From an uncultured Porphyromonadaceae bacterium (GTDB taxonomy: Bacteria; Bacteroidota; Bacteroidia; Bacteroidales; Muribaculaceae), in the NCBI GenBank assembly GCA_902489275.1, contig CABTZK010000021.1, positions 1 through 38,658 on the forward strand: DNA of 38,658 bases. Reading direction: 5' to 3'. Below the pieces are notes generated by a model. That model saw only the letters and a list, made by a program, of their open reading frames with translations. It was not told where the DNA came from and searched no databases. The first letter of the stretch is position 1; each line of letters starts with the position of its first letter. Positions 22,701-26,417 of the stretch are shown here, in pieces. Made by a program: the position numbers and the translations under genes.

Positions 22701-25700
22701 TGAGGACGTGGAAAGCATCACACACCCCAATGCCGCCGTGCAGGAGCGCAGGCGCAAGTCCAAAGGCTGGTATGACACGAAGACAGGACAGGTGAACATC
22801 GTCTTGGCTAACAACAGAGACGTTGATGATGTGAAAGCCAGTGTCGGACATGAGACCATTGCCCACAAGGGATTGCGTGAACTCGTCGGTGAGGAGAACT
22901 ATGACCAGTTCCTTGATGATACATATACCCATTTGCGCGACGACTTGAAGAAAGGCGTTGATGCAGCCGCAGGTCGTGCCTTTGTTGATGATGCCACCAA
23001 GAACGGAAAGCGTGCCAAGAGTTACGGGCATCACAGACGCACTGCTGTTGATGAATTGTTCGGGCGCATGGCAGAGAAGCCGTTTGAGGAGTTCAGCGGG
23101 GGCGAGCGTGCCTTGTGGCAGAAAATCAAGGACACCGTCCGCAGGTTGCTTGACAAGTTCCTTGGCTCGTTGAGGTTGCCGAAGTGGTTTACTCTTGGCG
23201 ACAACGAACTGCGTTACATGCTGTGGCGCAGCAAGGAGCGGCTGGAGCGCGGCAAAGAACACCCGATTGACCTTGCACGCGACATCGTGAGGCGCGAGGA
23301 GCTGGGGCTGGCCGACGAGGCACGCTACAGCATGGGCGATGTGTCAGAACCGCCATTTGCTTCAAGGAGAGACAGAGCCGTAAACGAGCATGGTTATGTT
23401 CATGCCGGTTTGAATAGTGCTGAGGTAAAAGTTGTTTCCATTAAGGAGAAAACGCCTTTTGACAGCAACAAGAAAACCAAGGCTCTGAAAGAAGATGTAG
23501 TTGCGTACGCAAATGAGCATGGTATTATAGGCACAATGACCGAGGCTGAAACCAAAGGAAAAGGTCAAATCTCTATCAGCAAAACCTCTATTGAGAAGAT
23601 GGTGGATGATAGTTCAACAAGTAAGAGTGTTGACAAAGACACTCATCTTGCCGTTATTCCTCAACTTCGCGAAATAATTGCAGAGAGCGTAATGACTGAA
23701 ACTCACCCCGACTACAATAAAGGTAAAGATGGTAAGCGCAGCCCCGAAAACGGATATAACCCCGACAATCTTATTCACCGATGCTATGGTGCTATAAGTG
23801 TTGAAGGACAGACGTATCGCGTAAAGTTGACGTTGAAAGAAACTTCGGGAAACAGGAAGTCTAAAAAGGCTTACTCCTACGAGGTAACAAAAATAGAAGT
23901 GTTGGACGGTCAAACGACGAAGCCACTTTCAGTTTCATCCCGCAAATCCAACACCTCTAATGGTCGCTCAAACGTTTCTGATGTATTCGTGAGCGGTGCA
24001 AAGTTACTAAAAAATCTTGAAAAGTCATACGATTTAGGTAAAAAATTGCTTGTACAGAGCAAAATAGCCGACGAAGACACCGCCTTGTACCGCGACGGCG
24101 GCGAGACTGACGACATCTGGAAAGACCAAAGCATGGGTTTGCAGGAGCGCATAACCGCCGCGGCGACGCGGCTGGCCAACAACCATCGTGACAACAAGAC
24201 GCTGCGCAACGATGCCATGCGTGCCATTGGTGGAAACCTTGCAGACCTGCGCAAGGCCATGAGCCTGCAGCGGCGGTTCGACAGGGACACCGTGAAGCGC
24301 GTGGCCGACCTCGCGCGCGTGCTGATGAGCGGAGGCTACCTGAACGGGCTGAGCCAGCAAGAGGTGAAGCGCCTGCTTGCGGCCGTGAAGAACAGCGCGG
24401 GACGCGACAATATCGAGGGCGGCGTGCAAAAGGTGATGGACATCATGGTGGATAACCAACTGCGGAACGGCGAGGCCGCCTTGCGCGGCCTTGAGGCCGT
24501 CAGAGGCAGCAAGGTAGATGCAAGAGGTGTTGAGGTGCAGGGGCAGCTCGACCCGGCAGGGGTGTTGATGATGAAAGCCATGAGGGAGGCAAAGGAAATC
24601 GTCAGTGGCTGCGGAGGCCGCGAATATGACGATGACGGCAACCCTACCGCATGGCACAACACAATAGAGGATGCCCACAGCGGAATCTCAAGCAATGACG
24701 CCGCAGTCGCGGAGACAGCCGCTTTGGAGCTGCAGGGGATTGAGCTTGCCAGGCTGTGGTTTGACAATATCGTGGGGAGCAAGATGGAGGAGGCAACGCT
24801 GCGGCGCGAGTTGAAGACTGCGCGCGAGACCACCAGCGAGCGCGACCGCGCCACTGGCGGCTACCGCCAGTACATCGCCAGCGTGCAGGAGGCCATCCGC
24901 CAGAACAAGATTGAGCGCGCCGAGGCCTACTACGACCTTGTTGGACGCATCACGGGCAGCCTTCGCGGGAGCATTGCCAACGCGCAGGCGTTCAAGGAAG
25001 CCGAGAAGCGGCGCATCCGCGACATCCAGCACAATGCCAACAGCGACATGGAGGGCAGGCCGTGCGACGAGCACTACAAGCCGCAGTTCATGGACAAGCT
25101 CGTGAACAACTCGTTTGTGCGGTTCTTTTTCGCTCCACTCGCGACGTTTGAGCAGATGCTGCGGCTGCTGGGCAACAAGAGCGCGAACGGCGAGGGCTAC
25201 CTGTATAACCGCTTCGTGAGAGGCTGGGTAGATGCGCGTCAGCAGGAAATCAGGGGCGTTCGCGGGAAGTATGCCATCCTTGACGCTAAAGCCGCCGAGT
25301 TGTTCGGTGGCAAGGTAAAGACGTGGGGCGGCCTCATCCGTCGTGTCGGCAAGTTGCCGAAAGGCGTCGTGTCGTTTTGGAATGGCGGTGAAATGCAGGA
25401 GCGCGAGCTCACGCAAGGCAATCTGATGTACATCTATATGGTGAACAAGATGCTTGACGGCCGCATGAAGCTTCGCAAGATGGGCATCTCCGAGGAAGAT
25501 GTGGCCGGTATAGAGGCGGCACTCGACCCGAGACTGGTTGAGCTTGCCGACTGGCTGCAAGGCGAGTTCCTTGTGGAGACGCGCAACGAGTACAACGAGA
25601 CCCACAAGCGCATGTTCGGCGCCTCGATGGCCGCAATAGAAGACTATTTCCCGTTGAGGATACTTGCCAATGCCCGTGCCGACAAGCCCGAAGACCTTGA

Positions 25701-25839
25701 CAGCCGCGACAAGGGCGACGGTATCAGCACCGCCACCGGCAGCATCATCAGGCGCAGACGCAACGCGCTGGCACTTGACATCACTGGCGCAGACGCGCTT
25801 TTAGCAAATCTTGTCGGCGGCGGCGCGGATGCGGCTTGA
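7768..25839 (+). CDS. Giant polyvalent phage protein (6023 aa), C-terminus lost
   Basis: Residues 8-31 and 44-67 are a tandem repeat (TLYxSLxxxNxDVPxTxERFxRTL). Residues 277-590 are Gly/Ala-rich and helical with hydrophobic stretches. Residues 1040-1110 are a P/Q/T-rich linker. Residues ~1250-1670 are a DdrB-type ParB-like domain with SGNGRT (1351-1356). Residues ~1791-1892 and ~2027-2161 are BECR-nuclease-like modules. Residues 2650-2760 are a conserved helical domain (GIDPEAFAIGVEM). Residues ~3000-3290 are an adenine methylase (EGSAGIGN 3125-3132; motif IV NVPF 3190-3193). Residues ~3820-4410 are an SNF2-type helicase (Walker A GTGKT 3847-3851, DEAH 4043-4046, QRNGRILRQG 4380-4389). Residues 4735-4930 are a conserved unknown domain (RPGWHLGE). 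HETIAH (5028-5033) is zincin-like. Residues ~5191-5435 are a third BECR-like module. The tail is helical. Residues 6012-6023 come from the antisense of the next gene, so the true C-terminus is deleted. Such proteins (P1 DarB type) are packaged and injected to protect phage DNA and attack rivals. Here it takes the place of gp16. Confidence 0.85.
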   Translation: MAQTQLETLYNSLKRNNYDVPPTFERFARTLTAPGMEGVRNRQTLYRSLRDSNFDVPDTYERFSRTLFAPARPKGRKSPKPGARPAPAPRGSFMRSIQGMTEQWEQFNRRAGSIQRNQREYARLNPLKPDGLDGLRVGEQSRPRLGADKSVRRGESRHSPKTGKIEPRYLTPDGEEFRSPLEADAAARASREDPVETELAQARAERERLSEAMRRRGARLDERRDRRGFLPQDPGLNVPQWASDRAGDSEYSRLSAARNANERRIRLLEAKRDKAGFWRGFLDAARNPDTWMLGLSSLKDALTTGQVKGKIERRGNKSLTSAERAMLGSMERERLAESEYGDDLGWLYRAGDITASALPFVGEFIATGGFSGIASAGSRMGARAAAKYATGKIGRWVLKSTGTMAGDLAAGLAMANTTGAMRTAAGILSRRQGSVTSGHNGDYSFEGGKSLLRSIYEGEMASTLEYYTEMLGAHMGAAGAAGRKWLRKGMERIGAGRVSDTLSRITGSEWAKTAGSLLRRGGVHDYPAEVMEEEANILLNSILVGDNSLSDLADRRTQADIFGGMMLSIGFMQSPGLAGGARQAAKYLRYRHKTGVSDKEAAIRIGEERWQPIRERIDLTPNGSMADVIDGIVKDEGLTRQGKEAALGYIGNLMRTRGCNLRAAAEAKDRISQAGENRNAPGDGGAESAGGSYMEGYSLADPDGRRDAATGMRQRREALAGTVPEELLEAIDGDPDAATETIRGNAQLDDAQKQKALDYVSARSAYNGMLQRINDDADYMAAQRREQAKQMQHSDGKIRPATLKEQDEEGHDKQVYVVDGNVAMTADGTMVDAAKSDKSVVVYDPATGERRMIDPAADTGVMSMGEAKTAEEYDAGIERGREEYIQRQVDEAQGKVALEPGQRLVLPTGEDAVVMATAGDDVTVALAGGKQASVSLAELQRIRDEKAMEDYRQRHGTEDAAPTATPQQGGHVSGAPADYTPDMELTIRDEDGTEKPAMVMGRVRYDGGQFVPDNNGNIIEYYMDGEVKHDHEDRLLDKVVSHLPAQSEPEQGNNATENIPQQETPATVEPQQPATVEQPVEAAQATEQPQQPATTEQPTAEPMPMKEDGEEDYYATTPERAHSYIFNETGLSRSDATAHVMAQKDAADKALLKAKSAKMPTMGTSIMKFNEAKARRQEKIDEAQRQVDYWNRVREIQDGITQQEAAERAAANAVAHDEAVAQAQADFEARKAAEAERKAVGNENPMPAITEKWDTANKVDGHRDEIMLPNGEPLKGHYVLHESGASSPSHNSETWAKTDGFPMDANDNSVNDRDYERDRDAQRHTEGIAQQYDQRALQNVPVVSSDGVVLSGNGRTIAGEIAARNNTDGAYVDYLKEYAHKFGFTPEQVEGMQHPRVSFVPDDAMPYTAETFAKFNQQEMKSQNKTEQAVKLGKTVSGDTFKNIVRTINGYDTLGDFYNDPQASLGAVYGLHGAGVIPQAQMAEMVDGVRGQERLSAVGREFLENMLIGKAFDNNPEVVRMLTAVPSMRQTVITALGEISDNIALGEDWSLQYGLADAVKLVFNARNDGGYQHGDIVSVYARQGKLFADPDELQTVADFNNATMLMLADVLNDKRVTLLKTTLQLYNNNARQSAAGQTDLFAGGIQSREDILRDVINYFRHANKGEYEQRLTEAVERRKAESVQQDGTAPPVDAAEPAGDGSEQPQSHTVSETNTQPRQIKMSDPRTMSDEEKQRRGEMLRDAYAIEVAAGQIVATEEMSARRAAEKWWDENVSEPAFYDTEAGEVEINRNSVESSLAHRYGQMKLDAITSLIDGFENAVYLGTMPDSRERGVVDHYFAYPIMYNGERCYVFCRAMQDANKNRLYVHEVFVAERIKRGDTLQTAASKPHGGISLYRDILANVLDASKEEVWSASEEQNEQSATDNTLRAADKSDNPATPNGNVSNSSDGKDSTLDVDLQGKEEKSVENNGVEPFSSNIESASAEVNTSPTEARREDNQGNPLNADGTLKLERVKSVDDLTDGDFSNPARSVALPPLPAKVDGAIGAKGKTVIIKKNIFEKNGKSHKDLSASQSREILTEALYHTDLYGQNQKAKRPYNWILIHNATKHSSVILEVNHNKDNVEIINWHYLNDETLKQKERQAIDEGGLILTLESAAGDTINDLSSDGKGSDKSSDVQGNLHEFDKENLSELKDFAIKTDSARRTSVDEAGFDAENLTVPLLVDGKPSRLAVTTIVPDAVTDSSRQAAVYDYSDDIDEKTDSGWQKWDDLADEYNGQVSGEARAAVYGDSAELHFGTVDAALRFNEWLRSGRIERQRSADKLRNGYTITPTTYTNKRGKATPMRLVRFSEELTKEQIKAGKELVKEPLPGSRSSRGWWDAKQGGFMMRGEEAARELAEALGSDEAVRDAQPLSLEDLAAVNGHAAAKAADEAIMAEREPQTAPQYDYGREDEVYGKTLTGLREALNNGGGIPDIKSIEKQIRDLRKRIKTLENGLATAGEDTIGRAYDALASLTGRMKAYEQFLSDIRKKMRETERDDALAAHGVKLGDKIMYKGKEATIYDADARQVTLDIGLSPVLYEVTDWEDIALPKPVKESAPKPKKVNVESLIGELNEKGEAKLSDHAEEVKDEPKQEETAEEPKQEEKRAKSKWVDDEDAARFEELRQRLREKLGGRLNMGIDPEAFAIGVEMSYLVLKHGARKFGEFARRMTEALGDNARPYLKAFYNGARDLPEMAGYEKELTPYGEVRAFDVMNFDKRGAKDIIATAEHIAREQAAGREAREATRKLKEERNANRTIAGKSFRPATEEDIEKSGVVYYGGKPAHIMMVIQRGEQTGAGQFSKPRIDRVYLTNGKECKLEDLTVEDAAETKKSETAKKSEKTVKKSERNKKTLSLEKEQLSLFDEDINPHQEEDNGLRRDDVDVRTQRMRTDGNRERGSRGSQRDSEEIPQEGGRVDRRGESGSRETGQGISQRDERPIGRLQRIDEPKNTHNNHAARGIDYAPKSTNARIEANIKAIETMQRLIESGQPATPGDMAVLRKFSGWGGLGEAFREKAGRGDKGYNPRLRDDYQPANPVNARLRGLLSPEAYEAANMSRNSAYYTPASVIDAMWDVARAMGFRGGNVLEGSAGIGNILGLMPTDISERSDIHAVEIDETTGNILSLLYPDANVEMKGFEKTFVPNGSVDLAITNVPFVTGLRVMDETGDKDLSRKFHDIHDFCIAKNVRKLKEGGIGIFISSSGTLDSANSAKLRTWLVNDGGADVVGAFRMHNQTFGATGATSDIIVIRKRVNGRKSANAIDVSGTLPIRTVKYNTGETKRGSSEIIIKDLALDINKHFVEHPEDMAGEMAFAFEKGDTYRATSKGLYPSKSINQEQRLSEWAQQFKDMDWDKAEEAKTQQVVYEDLGEDVKEGSMLLDSDGNLCLAQRGKAVPLGVNNNKVKGHTKAACFNDYKAIKDALADVLSYQTTHSDDVGLKQKLDVLNKVYDEFVKTYGHLNKNTSISFLRNDIDYPSIAALESESVTGDKNGERIVNYDKTDVFSRRVVEKESEPKPTTIKDGILASLYLSGRVDVPYIAKQLGKKESEVREQIIKSGLGFENPTTTEMEISYEYLSGNVREKLRQAQENNTDGRYDTNIKALERVIPMNIPAHLIEFTLGSSWVAPKLYEDFVKERTGIEVKLTNAGGTWVMNEPWYTNTEQNRAMGVYSEKCAKRILGHELIKAAITCKSISVSKTQTIGHGRGKATETIVDKEATVACANKIDEIRQDFKEWARGKMLGDPEMSERMERVYNEMFNNSVPKEIPDEFVPAHFGGAATIVEGHPFQLYPHQAKAVVRATTQPLMLAHEVGTGKTYTLISTAMEMRRLGTARKPMIVVQNATVGQFVASAKALYPNAKILTLEDADRNAEGRRNFYAKIRYNDWDMIVVPQSVFERIPDSEERQIRFVEDKVEEKMTVLEKMREAAADDRDPAVRQAERELDQLNDELNNLKLTLQERKSGGKSKKDEKREAKSKQNAAVKAQEMLDRETDDVANFDDMGVDALLIDEAHEYKHLGFATAMQRGVKGVDPSYSKKSQGVYLKTQAVLESKNGKNVVFATGTPISNTAAEIWTFMRYLMPADTMREYGIYYFDDFVRNFGNIQQMLEFSTNGKYKENNRFAGYVNLPELVRIWSGVADTVLTREAGGVSDKIPEMEGGKARDIYLPQTKALRGVMKFVKDQLDGYERMSGKEKKENSHIPLVMYGIAKAAAVDARLVLEDAADEPNSKTNEAVRQTLRSLEDTKEYNGTVAIFADNYQNKSTGFNLYEDIRKKLIDAGVPEAQVVVMKSGMSIKKKVEIFDKVNRGEVRVIMGSTFTLGTGVNIQERLHTLIHVDAPNRPMDYTQRNGRILRQGNLHKEWGIPVRVLRFGVEDSLDVTAYQRLKTKGAIADSIMEGKRLMGNSMENRVLEEEQDLFGDITAQLSGSQYALLKNQVEKEVRKLEARKKQHEADQTYVHNQKPRLKALIRDSEERAARNKEALEKVEAAKMDGITIGKARYPSLDAMADYIKDYNSRQREQQEQVRTAPGYKAEVKSDLTVNAGGFDFHIHRVISKEQRQEKGQLSLSFYSKTQMTYSCPELGLEDVPVEGQRLKSALEDILENVLSGDDFREKAEYADRAAERYKGELQQVEARDGKPFEYAGELKQAKERLAEYEELMKAEMAEKEAKYAEMDASVEAAKGVQLSEEDSDDVTEDTAKYRIREDEPPTKTGIGYKVFVLKDGKLYPPMVASPNGEATPVGVWLDADAAPIAGVTKTGRQQVKAGGKGTQGGSGKLAYRPGWHLGEIPYALQFNRMNPETGQRELFPANFVWAEVEYANDVDYQEEAMSYGMTANGKFNHALAGLPLLPENGAYRYRTNPNPETDPWIITGAMRVKRILKPSEVDAMVEAAGREPQQRQAGAITDEQVEALNAKVKRTMQEDRDMMRATVQQMGEKLHTPINIIEDVESITHPNAAVQERRRKSKGWYDTKTGQVNIVLANNRDVDDVKASVGHETIAHKGLRELVGEENYDQFLDDTYTHLRDDLKKGVDAAAGRAFVDDATKNGKRAKSYGHHRRTAVDELFGRMAEKPFEEFSGGERALWQKIKDTVRRLLDKFLGSLRLPKWFTLGDNELRYMLWRSKERLERGKEHPIDLARDIVRREELGLADEARYSMGDVSEPPFASRRDRAVNEHGYVHAGLNSAEVKVVSIKEKTPFDSNKKTKALKEDVVAYANEHGIIGTMTEAETKGKGQISISKTSIEKMVDDSSTSKSVDKDTHLAVIPQLREIIAESVMTETHPDYNKGKDGKRSPENGYNPDNLIHRCYGAISVEGQTYRVKLTLKETSGNRKSKKAYSYEVTKIEVLDGQTTKPLSVSSRKSNTSNGRSNVSDVFVSGAKLLKNLEKSYDLGKKLLVQSKIADEDTALYRDGGETDDIWKDQSMGLQERITAAATRLANNHRDNKTLRNDAMRAIGGNLADLRKAMSLQRRFDRDTVKRVADLARVLMSGGYLNGLSQQEVKRLLAAVKNSAGRDNIEGGVQKVMDIMVDNQLRNGEAALRGLEAVRGSKVDARGVEVQGQLDPAGVLMMKAMREAKEIVSGCGGREYDDDGNPTAWHNTIEDAHSGISSNDAAVAETAALELQGIELARLWFDNIVGSKMEEATLRRELKTARETTSERDRATGGYRQYIASVQEAIRQNKIERAEAYYDLVGRITGSLRGSIANAQAFKEAEKRRIRDIQHNANSDMEGRPCDEHYKPQFMDKLVNNSFVRFFFAPLATFEQMLRLLGNKSANGEGYLYNRFVRGWVDARQQEIRGVRGKYAILDAKAAELFGGKVKTWGGLIRRVGKLPKGVVSFWNGGEMQERELTQGNLMYIYMVNKMLDGRMKLRKMGISEEDVAGIEAALDPRLVELADWLQGEFLVETRNEYNETHKRMFGASMAAIEDYFPLRILANARADKPEDLDSRDKGDGISTATGSIIRRRRNALALDITGADALLANLVGGGADAA
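13606..14277 (+). repeat. Near-identical 18-bp repeats flanking a nuclease module
   Basis: TCTGATGGCAAAGATAGC (13606-13623) and TCTGATGGCAAAGGTAGC (14260-14277) differ at one base. Both are followed within about 35 bp by TGCAAGGAAA. In protein both read SSDGK-x-S and then DxQG. They bracket the second BECR-like module of the giant protein, so they look like joints for module exchange. Confidence 0.6.
16505..16717 (+). CDS. Possible 70-aa gene nested out of frame in the giant gene
   Basis: This frame, shifted relative to the giant ORF, reads MDYEEMMLMYAPKGC, then an amphipathic A/E/K-rich helix (KKYHKKVDELTDEEK) and ends NDPLDAYRG. It looks like a normal folded small protein. Over the same bases the giant frame codes for a disordered R/G/S/E/Q-rich linker (GSRGSQRDSEE and similar). 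Just upstream the giant frame reads QLSLFDED, like a protein C-terminus, and just downstream the methylase unit begins. It could be a dual-coding gene or the relic of a separate gene swallowed by a fusion. An extended start at 16469 is also open. Confidence 0.35.
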   Translation: MDYEEMMLMYAPKGCAPTVIGSAEAEALKETAKKYHKKVDELTDEEKAEAEKLGKGYRNAMNDPLDAYRG

Positions 25840-26037
25840 AAGATCGTAGAGGGCTTCCTGTAACTGCTTGGCCTCGGCTGGGGTGAAGCCGCCCTCTTTC
25901 CCGTTCCCGTCTATCCCGTCGAGTTTGTGATAAATCCATGAGCTCGATTTATCAAAATAAGTGTTGGCGATGTCTCGCCAAGATACGATGAACTTAATGT
26001 CGGAGAGGAGTTCACGCATGGTTAATTTTTTGCACAT
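25801..26037 (-). CDS. DUF5053-like small prophage protein
   Basis: A 78-aa protein: KKLTMRELLSDI, SWRDIANTYFDKSSSWIYHKL, FTPAEAKQLQEALYDLSSRI. It matches my recollection of DUF5053, a family found in Bacteroides prophages, usually near their ends. The SxxDIAxTYF...SxSWxYxxL pattern resembles a helix-turn-helix, so DNA binding is a reasonable guess. Its last 39 bases (25801-25839) are also the last codons of the giant ORF on the other strand. That overlap seems to come from a deletion joining the two, because the gene itself looks complete. It marks the right part of the prophage. Confidence 0.7.
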   Translation of the reverse strand: MCKKLTMRELLSDIKFIVSWRDIANTYFDKSSSWIYHKLDGIDGNGKEGGFTPAEAKQLQEALYDLSSRIRAAADKIC

Positions 26038-26417
26038 AATTTTTGTTTTTTGTTATATGTCAATACTCTGTTAATCCTAATATAATCGTTTGAAAACAAG
26101 AGAGTTAATTAACTTAATATGACTGCTGGCTATAGCCATTGCCCCGAGCCACATCAGCAAGTCAGGCAAGAAGACTCCGCATGTTGGCACTTTCTGGTCC
26201 GGCTGTGCGGGTTCCATGAAACGCGGACTTGAAATCATGGGACTTGCCCTTGTCAATGTCTACGCCAACAACTGCATGATGCCCCGTGCCCGTCAGCCCC
26301 CTTCCGCGGGAGAGTTAAAACTGCGCAGCTATTATCTCAAATTTTAACGAACTGTTGTAAACTGAATTGTGGCATGAACTCATAGTATCAAGGATTTCAA
26401 CTATAACTCATTCATTA
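26038..26417. other. Right prophage border and intergenic stretch
   Basis: About 380 bp between the DUF5053-like gene and the host TPR gene. The first 90 bp are AT-rich and probably hold the right attachment site. A transposase remnant follows (26129-26302), then about 110 bp of unremarkable sequence. I searched by eye for a direct repeat shared with 3155-3393 and found none longer than about 8 bp. Confidence 0.5.
26129..26302 (+). pseudogene. Fragment of an IS transposase (DDE type)
   Basis: In the frame from 26129 the translation reads AIAIAPSHISKSGKKTPHVG, then TFWSGCAGSMKRGLEIMGLALV. This resembles the catalytic segment of Bacteroides DDE transposases, which have (I)DPSxISKSGKKT and FWSGxAGxxKRGLE. 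Only about 58 codons remain, with neither start nor end. The conserved Asp before Pro-Ser is Ala here, so the fragment is inactive. No inverted repeats are visible. It is a relic of an insertion sequence near the prophage's right border. Confidence 0.7.

Noticed and set aside
7768..25839. The giant frame as an assembly artefact joining several genes
   Set aside because: The frame stays open for 18 kb, and domain motifs from 1351 to 5037 and beyond are all in one frame. The only doubtful joints are the nested frame at 16.5 kb and the 3' end.
3155..26417. Direct repeats marking attL/attR at the two ends of the element
   Set aside because: Only weak similarity was found (for example TCAGTACCCTGTTTA near 3301 against TCAATACTCTGTTAA near 26059). 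It is too imperfect to call.
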